This document shows positions 51,280-59,393 of a DNA stretch of 64,000 nt, piece by piece; within the stretch, counting starts at the first letter, position 1; every line of letters starts with the position of its first letter. The stretch comes from Pararobbsia alpina (GTDB lineage: Bacteria > Pseudomonadota > Gammaproteobacteria > Burkholderiales > Burkholderiaceae). The notes beneath the pieces are model-generated. The model searched no databases. It was given only the letters and a program-made list of their open reading frames with translations, and had not been told where the DNA came from. The stretch lies in contig NZ_CADIKM010000003.1 of assembly GCF_902859895.1 (NCBI RefSeq), positions 62,001 through 126,000 on the forward strand. Reading direction: 5' to 3'. The translations under genes were made by a program, and so were the position numbers.

Positions 51280-52365
51280 TCAGCGACTCGCGGTCCGGGT
51301 TGGGCCGTCCGCGGTGGCGACGATTGCCGGCGCGGTCGAAGCGGTGCTGGCGGACAAAACCGGCGAGGAGGCGGAGGACGAGATCGGCGGTGCAACGGAG
51401 GACGCGGCGGAGGACGGCCCATGGGACGCCATCGGCAGGGCGCTCGCGGACCCGGCCGGCAAGGCGCCACCCCGTGCGGGCCGGCGTGCCGGCGTGCGAC
51501 GCCGCGGCTTGGGCAGTCGATTGCGGCTGGACAGCTGCATCCAGTTGCGCAGCGCGATCAGGCCGCCGACTGCTTCGAGCAGGGCGGCCGGCACCCACAT
51601 CACGAGCCCGCCGATGGCCTGGTCGGTGGCCTGTGAAATGCCACCGAACGCACGGCCGCACAGATCGAACACCGGATAAAGATCGTGCTGCGAGAACGTG
51701 ATGAACGCGCCGGCGAGGATCTGCGGCGTCATCGTGATCGCTGGGGACAGCACACGCATGCCCGCTTTCATCCGTGCTGGCGGCGCGGGGCGATGATCGA
51801 GCAGCATGCCCCAGTAGAGCAGGCCGGTAATCGTCACCGACCAGTTCATGAAGTGATAGAGCCGCCAGTCGAGCATCGAGATGAACTGGATCGATGGGAC
51901 AAGCCAGATCAGCACGGCTGCAACGAAGGCCAGGGTAACGAGCGTCGGATTCAGGACCACCGCCGCCAGCACGCGCATGGCGGGGCGCCGCCCGAATGCA
52001 CGCAGGCGCATGCGCGTGCGAATCGGCAGCCCGGCCCACATGACAGCCCCCGGAAAACCTGACATCAGGATCAGCGGCGCGAGGTGATGCAGCACGAGAT
52101 GCTGGATGCGATGAATGAAAAACTCGTGCTCGGCGTAGTAGTCGAGGCGGGTATGGAGCGACAGATAGAGGATGACCACGCCGATCCAGAACGACATCTG
52201 GCGCGCGATCGACACGCGCCGGCGCAGCGTGCCGCGTAGATATAGCGCAATGCCCGCGATGAACAGCACGACGAGCGGCGCGGACGGTTCCCACGGAATC
52301 AGGTAAGACAGCAACGGAACCTCGAGCTTTCGGGCGCCGCCGGGCATGGAGCGCGGGCAGCGCAT
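51280..52365 (-). CDS. CtaG-family cytochrome c oxidase assembly protein
   Basis: 361-residue inner-membrane protein of the caa3-type CtaG family (DUF1404-like), which helps mature the copper site of haem-copper oxidases. Several hydrophobic spans are visible, with the His-rich segment FFIHRIQHLVLHHLAPL near residue 85 and the motif GFPGAVMWAGLP. The C-terminal 90 residues are Ala/Ser/Pro-rich and probably disordered. The exact start (52365 or 52347) is uncertain. Oxidase subunits are absent here, though two cytochromes c lie 2 kb downstream on the same strand. Confidence 0.82.
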   Translation of the reverse strand: MRCPRSMPGGARKLEVPLLSYLIPWEPSAPLVVLFIAGIALYLRGTLRRRVSIARQMSFWIGVVILYLSLHTRLDYYAEHEFFIHRIQHLVLHHLAPLILMSGFPGAVMWAGLPIRTRMRLRAFGRRPAMRVLAAVVLNPTLVTLAFVAAVLIWLVPSIQFISMLDWRLYHFMNWSVTITGLLYWGMLLDHRPAPPARMKAGMRVLSPAITMTPQILAGAFITFSQHDLYPVFDLCGRAFGGISQATDQAIGGLVMWVPAALLEAVGGLIALRNWMQLSSRNRLPKPRRRTPARRPARGGALPAGSASALPMASHGPSSAASSVAPPISSSASSPVLSASTASTAPAIVATADGPTRTASR

Positions 52366-52459
52366 GCGACAATCTTCACCCGCAGCGTAGGCGGCAATGT
52401 CCGCTTATGTTACCAGCGTCCCCGCGCTTGCTGCATGGCACGCGGCCGGCCCGGGACGG

Positions 52460-53065
52460 TCAGCCAATCGGGTCGAGATCCCGGACGACCCAGGAAAGCT
52501 GGTAAAAGAATGTGAAGATCATGAATGCCGCATGAAATCGGCGGTTTCCCACCGACATTGCAATCAGGCAAAGCAGGATCAGCATGGTCGTCCGAATCGG
52601 ATATTCGAGCCCCAGCGCCTCGAAATGCTCGATGCCCTTGACCAGCGTGTCGACCATATCGGCACCGAAATTCAGCGCAAGGATCCCGAAAAACCATCGG
52701 CGTCTCGAAAAGAAATAGCTTTCGTAACCGCTGTAGTCGTCGGTCGAGTCGGGAAACAGTAAGGCGCACAGCAGGAAAAACAGCACGGCATAGAACACCA
52801 CGAAGAAGTAGAGTTGAAAGTTCCAGTGAGAGATGCCGGCAAGCCTGAACTCCCACCACCAGAAATGCACGACCATCAGCAGCAGGGTCAATGCCCAGCC
52901 CAGTTGAGTCGGAAATACGCGCGTGGAGTGTGGATGCTGAATGAAGCTCGCTAGCCCCGAGAGAAGCCGGGTAATGCTCAAGCCCACCACGATGCCGATG
53001 ACGACGCGCAAGTGCAGAAAGATCAGTGGACTGCTTGCAGGTTCCAAAACGTGTGACGCTTCCAT
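52460..53065 (-). CDS. Multi-span membrane protein of unknown function
   Basis: 201 residues with about five hydrophobic segments and an aromatic-rich centre (MVVHFWWWEFRLAG; LYFFVVFYAVLFFLLCALLF). Starts FLHLRVVIGIVVGLSITRLLSGLA after a short N-terminus. Similar hypothetical proteins occur across proteobacteria, but I know no assigned function. ATG 53065 with AAGGGAG just ahead is preferred to the long, non-hydrophobic upstream extension. A perfect palindrome lies 46-63 bp upstream. Confidence 0.78.
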   Translation of the reverse strand: MEASHVLEPASSPLIFLHLRVVIGIVVGLSITRLLSGLASFIQHPHSTRVFPTQLGWALTLLLMVVHFWWWEFRLAGISHWNFQLYFFVVFYAVLFFLLCALLFPDSTDDYSGYESYFFSRRRWFFGILALNFGADMVDTLVKGIEHFEALGLEYPIRTTMLILLCLIAMSVGNRRFHAAFMIFTFFYQLSWVVRDLDPIG

Positions 53066-53435
53066 CGCTCCCTTACCGGATGACCGAGACCTTGATTCAT
53101 GGCGTTCTGCGTCACGGCGTACCGTGACAACCCTCATCGATTGGTCAGATGATTGGATCATCGACTGGCGGAGCATCTGCCTGCAGTGTCTGGAATCCGC
53201 TAGGTGCCTGCGATTTTTCGGAAACTGGCCAGATCGAGCACAATTCGATGCCGAGGGGGCAGCGCAGCACACCATTTTCATCTTTTCGTTGAAAATGATG
53301 CCGCGCGGTGTCGCTGTTTCCCCAATCCGGCCCGCCGCATGATGGAGTCGAACGCCGGGCTGAAGCCGCTGGGTCCAATTGCTTCAGGCCGGCAGTCCCC
53401 ATTTCATCACTCATTTTTTTGAAACGAGATTCAAA
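53066..53435. other. Divergent intergenic region with two palindromes
   Basis: 370 bp between a membrane protein gene and the oxidoreductase gene. Contains palindromes at 53111-53128 and 53417-53436 and no coding signal on either strand. Confidence 0.55.
53111..53128. promoter_or_regulatory. Perfect palindrome, operator candidate
   Basis: GTCACGG-CGTA-CCGTGAC, 7-bp arms, 46 bp upstream of the membrane protein start at 53065. Dyad symmetry and position suggest a repressor or activator site. Confidence 0.4.
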
Positions 53436-53436
53436 A
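53417..53436. promoter_or_regulatory. Palindrome abutting the oxidoreductase start codon
   Basis: TTTTGAA-ACGAGA-TTCAAAA ends on the first base of the start codon at 53436 and covers the ribosome-binding region. It could be a regulator site or an RNA hairpin controlling initiation. Confidence 0.4.
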
Positions 53437-54449
53437 TGAAAGCCATTGCCTACCGCAAATCGCTGCCGATCAGCGATGCCCAGTCTCTGATCGACATCGA
53501 TTTGCCGGATCCGACGCCGGGTGAACGCGACCTGCTCGTCGAAGTGCATGCGATTTCGGTCAACCCGGTCGATACGAAAGTTCGCAAGAATATGGCGCCT
53601 GCCGAAGGCGAAACCAAAGTGCTCGGCTGGGACGTCGCGGGCATCGTGCGCTCGATCGGTTCCGGCGTCTCGCTGTTCAAGCCCGGCGATCGTGTCTGGT
53701 ATGCGGGCTCGCTGATTCGGCCTGGCGCGAACAGTGAGCTGCACGTCGTCGACGAACGCATCGCCGGCCATATGCCCAAGAAGGCGGACTTCGCCTCGGC
53801 GGCTGCCTTGCCGTTGACTGCGCTCACCGCCTGGGAACTGCTGTTCGACCGCATGGAGATTCCGGAAGGACCGGCAACGGCAGGCAAGTCACTGCTCGTG
53901 ATCGGCGCGGCCGGCGGCGTCGGTTCGATCCTCGTGCAGCTCGCACGCCAATTGACCGGCCTGACCGTGATCGGTACCGCTTCGCGGCCCGAGACGACCG
54001 GCTGGCTCAAGGAGCTTGGCGCGCATCATGTGATCGACCACTCGAAGCCGCTGTCTGAAGAGCTCAAGCGCATCGGCATCCCGAATGTCGAATACATCGT
54101 TTCGCTGAACCAGACCGACAAGCACTTCTCGGAAATCGTCGAGTCGATCGCGCCGCAGGGCAAGTTCGGCCTGATCGACGACCCGGATGCGATCGATGTC
54201 CGTCTGCTCAAGCGCAAGAGCGTTTCGCTGCACTGGGAGCTCATGTACACGCGTTCGATGTTCGGCACCGACGACATGATCCGGCAGCACGAATTGCTCG
54301 AGCGCATCGCGGGCATGATCGACGCGGGCACTTTGCGCACGACGGTGGCTGAACACTTCGGCACGATCAACGCGACCAATCTCAAGAAAGCGCACGCGCT
54401 GCTCGAGAGCCAGAAGGCCAAGGGCAAGATCGTTCTCGAAGGGTTCTAG
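53436..54449 (+). CDS. Zinc-free quinone-oxidoreductase-type alcohol dehydrogenase
   Basis: 337-residue medium-chain reductase. The GroES-like fold contains ISVNPVDTKVRK and LGWDVAGIVRSIG; the NADPH-binding motif is VIGAAGGVGSILVQLARQL near residue 155. Lacks the cysteine cluster of zinc alcohol dehydrogenases, so it belongs to the quinone oxidoreductase (QOR) branch, probably reducing quinones or enones with NADPH. ATG 53436 gives the standard start MKAIAYRKSLPISD. It stands alone, 30 bp upstream of the decayed region. Confidence 0.9.
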   Translation: MKAIAYRKSLPISDAQSLIDIDLPDPTPGERDLLVEVHAISVNPVDTKVRKNMAPAEGETKVLGWDVAGIVRSIGSGVSLFKPGDRVWYAGSLIRPGANSELHVVDERIAGHMPKKADFASAAALPLTALTAWELLFDRMEIPEGPATAGKSLLVIGAAGGVGSILVQLARQLTGLTVIGTASRPETTGWLKELGAHHVIDHSKPLSEELKRIGIPNVEYIVSLNQTDKHFSEIVESIAPQGKFGLIDDPDAIDVRLLKRKSVSLHWELMYTRSMFGTDDMIRQHELLERIAGMIDAGTLRTTVAEHFGTINATNLKKAHALLESQKAKGKIVLEGF

Positions 54450-54467
54450 TCTGCGGGGTCCCGGCGT

Positions 54468-54545
54468 CTAGAAGGTCGGCGGCGTGTTGGTCCACAGCAC
54501 GCGCGCCACCGTCTTGCCGGGATTGCGGTAGCTGTGGGGGCGCCG
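54468..54545 (-). pseudogene. C-terminal remnant of a cupin-domain regulator
   Basis: Minus-strand codons ending at the stop 54468-54470 read PHSYRNPGKTVARVLWTNTP then PTF, the characteristic last 25 residues of XRE-family regulators with a C-terminal cupin sensor domain. Upstream of about 54545 the similarity stops and no cupin body or helix-turn-helix is found. I take it as a deletion remnant. Confidence 0.6.
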
Positions 54546-54598
54546 CGTGCGCCCTGAGAGGAAAGAAAAGAGAGAAGACGGCCCATCAAGGCGCCCCG

Positions 54599-54766
54599 TT
54601 ACGCAAGCACTGTGAACTCGACTTCGAGCGGGTTCAGCGCGTTGATTGGAATAATATCCTGCGGGCACGCGGACACCGGGAACATCAGTTTCAAGGTGTT
54701 CAATGAGTAGGCCCAGATGCCCCTCTCGTCCCACCGATCCATCGCGAAGATCAATTCTCGAAGTGA
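54599..54766 (-). pseudogene. Truncated AbiEi-like antitoxin fragment
   Basis: A 55-residue frame from ATG 54766 begins SLRELIFAMDRWDERGIWAY and continues SLNTLKLMFPV. This resembles the N-terminal winged-helix segment of type IV toxin-antitoxin AbiEi proteins (L..LI.A.D.R..RG...Y....L..LFP). After about residue 33 the match is lost and the frame ends at 54599. A palindrome 18 bp upstream looks like its old operator. No toxin partner is attached. Identification rests on pattern memory, so it is tentative. Confidence 0.4.
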
Positions 54767-54783
54767 CATTGATTTACAGAAAG

Positions 54784-54799
54784 TAGACATTCTTGTCTA
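54784..54799. promoter_or_regulatory. Palindrome TAGACA-TTCT-TGTCTA
   Basis: Perfect 6-bp arms, 18 bp upstream of the truncated AbiEi-like frame and 30 bp downstream of the broken abiEii. Position suits an autoregulatory operator of an antitoxin gene. Confidence 0.5.
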
Positions 54800-54829
54800 T
54801 TCTGGTGATGGCTGTAAGCAGGGGAGTCT

Positions 54830-55690
54830 TCAGGTGCCCAGCATGGGGCAGCTTCTTGTCTCCGGAAAGTCAGCGGCGCGTACAACACGCAGCACTTTCC
54901 GAAAGACATCGTCAAATGGGGGCAGGTTGTTCATCTGATGCGCGAGTCGATTCGCCCAGAGTCGCCGCGGTCGTTCCTCCTTGCCGGCGATTGCCTGTTC
55001 CATGCCGACAACAATTCGACGGTGGAATGCCAATTTTGCGTCGAGTTCAGTGCGCATCTCCGCAATGTGAAGGTCTGCGGAGCCAAACAGATACCAGAGA
55101 TCGTACAGATCGCGAGGCTCGTTGCGCGATCGATCACTTAGCGCCAGGAGCTTTTCGACTACGATCTCTTCGATGGCATACACTTTTACGGTCGGACTTT
55201 CGGGGAGATCGTCGAATTCTTCGTAGGTACGCGGAACTGAGCGTTCCTTCAGCGGATAGCACAGAATTTCGTCGATGGTGATATCGACCTTCACGTCGTT
55301 TGCGCCAGGCAGCGGCCCTTGGTAGCGCAGGTAAAGCGTATGGCTGTTCATATGTCCGTGGCGATCTTCGCGATCGAAAGCGATCTGCAACCCGCAGGCG
55401 GCTTCGATCGCTGTGAAGATTTCGTTCAAACCTGTCAGGATTTTTTCGAACGTGATCGTGCGCGTCAGCGTAAAGTCCAGATCCTCAGAAAATCGGTAGT
55501 TCTCGAACCAGCATCGCCGCAGTGCTGTGCCTCCCTTGAAGGCGAGGACCTCGCGTAGTGGGTGGCCGGCAAGTCCTATCAGGAATTACGACAACACGTA
55601 GTCGCGTTCGATGATTGCTTCGGGAATGCGCCGGCCACCAGTCCTCACCAGTTTGTTGGCGATCAGAGAAAGACTGCGTTGCGGAATCAT
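54830..55690 (-). pseudogene. abiEii: AbiEii nucleotidyltransferase toxin, interrupted by in-frame TAA
   Basis: From ATG 55690 the frame reads MIPQRSLSLIANKLVRTGGR, then IIERDYVLS, meets TAA at 55586-55588 (codon 35), and continues without shift through FKGGTALRRCW, NYRFSEDLDFTL and EPRDLYDLWYLFG to a stop at 54830. GGT...SEDLD is the catalytic signature of AbiEii (COG2253), which transfers nucleotides to tRNA or similar targets. The only later initiation codons (such as TTG 55429) lie past the catalytic motif, so the toxin should be inactive. Its ATG overlaps the abiEi stop (TGATG), the normal operon arrangement. Confidence 0.85.
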
Positions 55691-56526
55691 CAGCCAAGCC
55701 TCACTGCATCCAGTTCTTCGGGTGTCACGTTCAATTGCAGTCGCCAACGCGCGACATGGGCACCTTCGGCAGGCAGCAGTGGGTCGAAGCGTTGGTATGT
55801 GGCCGTCAACGCTACGTGCAGTCGCTCCAGCGTTGATGCGGCGGCAAGGCCGTAGTGTTCGAGCAGAAACCCGAGGCGTCGTATGACGGCGCCGACACCC
55901 AGTCGTAGCGCATAGTCCGCCAGTCGCTCAACGTTGAGCACATCACGCTTCATCCACAAACCTTTGGCGATCTCCGTGATGCCACCGGCAAATGCTTGAT
56001 GCCGAAGACCATCAATGATCGTCCTTTCCATGTCGCTGACTATCACGAATCGCTCTTTGTCGATCCAGTGTTTCGTTACCCCGAACTCCTGCTCGGGCGC
56101 GATATGGATGAAGCGGAAGTCGTAGCCGCCTACTGTCTGTGGTCGCACGCGCCGTGTACACGATACGCAGATCGTGAAGATCGGCTGCGTCACCATCCGG
56201 TGGAGTTCAAGCGCGGTGCCGTGCGACAGAAAGTAGGGTGCTGTCCCAACCAGTTCCTGCGCGATCAGGTAAGGGCTGTCGACGTGCTCGGTCGCCCAGC
56301 CAAGCTCAAAGGGCACGAGGTTGTACAGCCCGGGCTTCAGGCGCGTGATCAAGCCATTTCGCTGGATGCGGAGCACGAGATTCCGGGACGATGCTGCAGA
56401 TAACCCCGTGATGGCTTCCACGTCGGCAACGGTGAATGTGGAGCGGTGACGTTCGTTCAGTTCCGTGAACAGCTGGGCTGCGCGCGGTCCTAGCGTCTTC
56501 GCCTTGGCGTGATGTTGACCGATCAA
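55690..56526 (-). CDS. abiEi: AbiEi-family type IV antitoxin / autorepressor
   Basis: 278 residues. An N-terminal winged helix (TFTVADVEAITGLSAASSRNLV, then LITRLKPGLYNLVPFE) is followed by the AbiEi antitoxin domain with ERTIIDGLRHQAFAGG. In type IV systems AbiEi represses its own promoter and counters AbiEii without binding it. The start is TTG 56526 with AAGGTG five bases ahead. A 31-bp inverted repeat lies 28 bp upstream. The frame is intact although its partner toxin is broken. The region is visibly less GC-rich than its surroundings, suggesting horizontal origin. Confidence 0.85.
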   Translation of the reverse strand: MIGQHHAKAKTLGPRAAQLFTELNERHRSTFTVADVEAITGLSAASSRNLVLRIQRNGLITRLKPGLYNLVPFELGWATEHVDSPYLIAQELVGTAPYFLSHGTALELHRMVTQPIFTICVSCTRRVRPQTVGGYDFRFIHIAPEQEFGVTKHWIDKERFVIVSDMERTIIDGLRHQAFAGGITEIAKGLWMKRDVLNVERLADYALRLGVGAVIRRLGFLLEHYGLAAASTLERLHVALTATYQRFDPLLPAEGAHVARWRLQLNVTPEELDAVRLG

Positions 56527-56808
56527 GATACACCTTTTGCAGAGATATTCTGCCCGTAAAATATAATATGGTTATATTTTACGGTGGAAACGTCTCATTT
56601 AGTGAGGCAAAACGCGCGCGATTTGGCCGAGGAACAGTCGGACGCTGAAGCGCTCGAGCAAGCGCTTCAACTGATTGCTGAGCGGAAAGTGGACAAAAAA
56701 GGGCATTTCGAGTGGTCCATAGGACGTGCGCAAATCGACTCTCTCCAGAGGCACGCGCGGCGCCGAGCAGTCGTGGTGCCAGACGAACTGAGCTATGGAC
56801 CCCGATCA
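56527..56808. other. abiE promoter region and featureless AT-richer spacer
   Basis: Besides the abiEi operator at 56554-56584 I see no supported gene. A plus-strand frame beginning with GTG at 56584 and a minus-strand frame over the same bases are open, but neither resembles a known protein or has a ribosome-binding site. Confidence 0.5.
56554..56584. promoter_or_regulatory. abiEi operator: 13-bp-arm perfect inverted repeat
   Basis: CCGTAAAATATAA (56554-56566), spacer TATGG, TTATATTTTACGG (56572-56584). It overlaps the AT-rich -10-like region of abiEi. Autoregulation by AbiEi binding to inverted repeats is established for this family; assignment of this repeat to it is inference. Confidence 0.7.
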
Positions 56809-57711
56809 TCAGCCCGGGCTGCTGTCCCGCAGATGATTAACGAACGATCGAGCAGCCATCGAAAGTCCATCTAGCGATCGCACGCAAATCTGCAATTGGC
56901 GGCAAGCCCAAGGCTCGTCGATGTCCAGGATCCTCACGTCGAACATCTGGGAATACCGCTTTGCGATGTCGACAGGCAGCACGCCGATGCCCAGCCCGGC
57001 GTTCACCATGAAGCACAGGGTGTCGAAGCCCGTGACCTGGACTTTTACGCGCACGTTGCGCTTCAGGTTGTCTGCAGCGGACGACACGATCCGGTTGATT
57101 GCACTCCCGGTATGGAGGCCAATGAAATCGTAATCGAGCGCATCGGCGAAGCGCGCATCTGGCATCTTCGTGAGCGGATGATCTGAAGGAACGATCAAGG
57201 CAAGCGTGTCCTGCCGATAAGGGAATGACTGCACGCCGCTATCGACGATGTTCCCTGAACAGATGCCGACATCCGCCGAATTCTCGTACACGGACTTCAG
57301 GATGACCGGCGTGGTCTTCTCCTCGAGATGCAACTGGACTTCGGGGTACTCGCCAAGAAAGCTCTTGATGTCCTGCGGCAAGAACTGGGTCAGCACGGAG
57401 ATGTTCGCGAACACCCGGATCACCCCCCGCATGCCGCTCGAATAGTCCTGCATCTGGACCGCTACATCCTCCAGCTCGCGCAACGCGCGCCGGGCCATCG
57501 CAGACAAGGCAACGCCAGCCGTGGTCGGCTGGATGCCCTTGTTCGTGCGAACGATCAGTGTGGTGTTGAGCGTCGCCTCGAGTTCGCTGATCCTCTTGCT
57601 GACCGCCGCCGCGGCGATATGCTCGCGCTCCGAGGCGCCGGCGATGGTGCTTTCCTCGATGACACTGATGAAGAGTTTCAGCGAGACAGGATCGAGATGC
57701 ATGGGCTTCAT
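56809..57711 (-). CDS. LysR-family regulator of the adjacent catabolic operon
   Basis: 300 residues. Helix-turn-helix at about residues 17-45 (SEREHIAAAAVSKRISELE), effector domain with VFANISVLTQFLPQDIKSFL and IGVLPVDIAKRY. Divergent from the aldehyde dehydrogenase gene with 184 bp between starts, the standard LysR arrangement, so it likely controls the ALDH-GMC-transporter operon and itself in response to a substrate or intermediate. The inter-gene region holds a perfect 27-bp palindrome. Confidence 0.9.
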   Translation of the reverse strand: MKPMHLDPVSLKLFISVIEESTIAGASEREHIAAAAVSKRISELEATLNTTLIVRTNKGIQPTTAGVALSAMARRALRELEDVAVQMQDYSSGMRGVIRVFANISVLTQFLPQDIKSFLGEYPEVQLHLEEKTTPVILKSVYENSADVGICSGNIVDSGVQSFPYRQDTLALIVPSDHPLTKMPDARFADALDYDFIGLHTGSAINRIVSSAADNLKRNVRVKVQVTGFDTLCFMVNAGLGIGVLPVDIAKRYSQMFDVRILDIDEPWACRQLQICVRSLDGLSMAARSFVNHLRDSSPG

Positions 57712-57774
57712 GAGTAAGATGCGGCGGCCTGAGACGCTGCGCCGGACCTATCCGGATCGCGCGGGATGCACTGT

Positions 57775-57801
57775 GTTGCCATCGCGATTCGCGATGGCAA
57801 C
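57775..57801. promoter_or_regulatory. 27-bp palindrome, LysR recognition-site candidate
   Basis: GTTGCCATCGCGA (57775-57787), T, TCGCGATGGCAAC (57789-57801): perfect dyad. Its centre is about 64 bp upstream of the predicted start of the ALDH transcript, the usual place of a LysR-type recognition site. Confidence 0.7.
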
Positions 57802-57817
57802 ATCATAAATGACGCAT

Positions 57818-57845
57818 TTGGACGGCGAAACACGGTTGTTATAAT
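57818..57845 (+). promoter_or_regulatory. Promoter of the ALDH-GMC-ABC operon
   Basis: TTGGAC (57818-57823), 16-bp spacer, perfect TATAAT (57840-57845). The -35 is imperfect, as expected for an activator-dependent promoter; predicted transcription start near 57852. Confidence 0.6.
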
Positions 57846-57895
57846 TTTTTCAAAGCAACCGCCCCTCGCCGGCGAACAATAGAAGGATGAGACAG

Positions 57896-59368
57896 ATGGA
57901 GATGCGCGACAGGCTGCTCTTCAGGCAGCAGGCCTATGTGGGAGGCGAGTGGTGCGACGCCGATTCGCGAGAAACGCTCGATGTCCTGAACCCTTTCGAC
58001 GGCAACGTGATCGGTACCGTGCCGAAGATGGGGCAGGCAGAAACCGCCCGTGCAATCCGATGTGCCGACGTGGCGCTCGTCGCATGGAAGGCAAAGACCG
58101 GCAAGGAACGCGGCGCGATTCTCAGGAAATGGCACGACCTGATCGAAGCAAACAGTGATGACCTCGCGCTCCTCCTGACCCTCGAACAAGGCAAGCCCCT
58201 CGCAGAAGCGAAAGGCGAGCTGACCTATGCCTTGTCTTTCGTCGAATGGTTTGCCGAGGAAGCCAAGCGTGTCTATGGCGATGTCTTGCCCAACACGCGC
58301 AGCGATCAGCGTCTGCTCGCCATCAAACAGCCCGTGGGTGTCTGCGGCGCGATCATTGCTTGGAATTTCCCCTCAGCGCTGGTCACCCGCAAGGTAAGCC
58401 CCGCGCTTGCCGCTGGCTGCACGGTGGTGTTGAAGCCTGCCGAGCTGACGCCTTTCGCGGCGCTTGCACTCGCCCATCTGGCCGCACAGGCCGGCATTCC
58501 CCCGGGTGTCTTCAATGTCGTGACGGGCGACCCCGTGCAAATCGGCAAGGAGTTGAGCGCCAATCCGGTGGTGCGCAAGCTGACCTTCACCGGATCGACC
58601 GAAACAGGGCGTCTGCTGATGCAGCAATGCGCGTCCAATATCAAGAAGCTGTCGCTGGAACTCGGCGGTAACGCACCTTTCATTGTTTTCGAGGATGCCG
58701 ATCTCGACGCGGCGATCGAAGGGCTGCTCGCGTCGAAGTTCAGGAACGCCGGGCAAACCTGCGTCTGTGCGAATCGGGTCTATGTGCACGCGGCCGTGGT
58801 GGATGAGTTCGCCGACAAGCTTGTTGCGCGGATCAGGCAGATGAAGCTCGGCAACGGTCTCGACAGCGCAGTCTCGCTCGGCCCGCTGATCGATCGGCGC
58901 GCCGTCGCCAAAGTCAGCCGTCTGGTCGAGGATGCCCGTGCCAAGGGCGCTCAGGTGCTCGCAGGTGGCAAGCTGCAGAAGGAAGGCACGCTGCTTTACG
59001 AAGCGACATTGCTGCTCGGCATCACCAGCGATATGCAGATCGCGCGGGAAGAGATCTTCGGTCCGGTCGTCGGCATCACGACGTTTTCGACCGAACAAGA
59101 AGCACTCGCGATGGCCAATGACAGTCCATCGGGGCTGGCAGCCTATTTCTTCAGTGCCGATCTCGAACGCTCGTGGCGCCTGATGGAAGGCCTCGAATAC
59201 GGCATCGTGGGTATCAACACCGGCATGGTGTCCAACGAAGTCGGACCGTTCGGCGGCATCAAGGAATCCGGTGTCGGGCGCGAAGGCTCGAAATACGGCA
59301 TCGAGGAGTTTCTCGAGATCAAGTATGTGTGTCTGTCCGGAAAGTCGCTGAACACATCGCCATATTAG
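57896..59368 (+). CDS. NAD(P)-dependent aldehyde dehydrogenase (succinate-semialdehyde dehydrogenase-like)
   Basis: 490 residues. Motifs: IAWNFPSALVTRKVSPALAA (coenzyme entry), FTGSTETGR, catalytic Glu in LELGGNAPFIVFEDADLD, catalytic Cys in NAGQTCVCANR and the C-terminal GPFGGIKESGVGREG. The NAGQTCVCANR wording is typical of GabD-type semialdehyde dehydrogenases. ATG 57896 is preferred to ATG 57887 because AAGG then lies at usable spacing. It opens the operon and probably oxidises the aldehyde produced by the GMC enzyme; the true substrate is unknown. Confidence 0.92.
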   Translation: MEMRDRLLFRQQAYVGGEWCDADSRETLDVLNPFDGNVIGTVPKMGQAETARAIRCADVALVAWKAKTGKERGAILRKWHDLIEANSDDLALLLTLEQGKPLAEAKGELTYALSFVEWFAEEAKRVYGDVLPNTRSDQRLLAIKQPVGVCGAIIAWNFPSALVTRKVSPALAAGCTVVLKPAELTPFAALALAHLAAQAGIPPGVFNVVTGDPVQIGKELSANPVVRKLTFTGSTETGRLLMQQCASNIKKLSLELGGNAPFIVFEDADLDAAIEGLLASKFRNAGQTCVCANRVYVHAAVVDEFADKLVARIRQMKLGNGLDSAVSLGPLIDRRAVAKVSRLVEDARAKGAQVLAGGKLQKEGTLLYEATLLLGITSDMQIAREEIFGPVVGITTFSTEQEALAMANDSPSGLAAYFFSADLERSWRLMEGLEYGIVGINTGMVSNEVGPFGGIKESGVGREGSKYGIEEFLEIKYVCLSGKSLNTSPY

Positions 59369-59393
59369 TAAGTAGAGCCTTTCGAGAGCCGCT

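Noticed and set aside
56584-56874. 96-codon plus-strand frame divergent from abiEi
   Set aside because: Starts inside the abiEi operator, has no ribosome-binding site, resembles nothing known and overlaps the LysR gene end.
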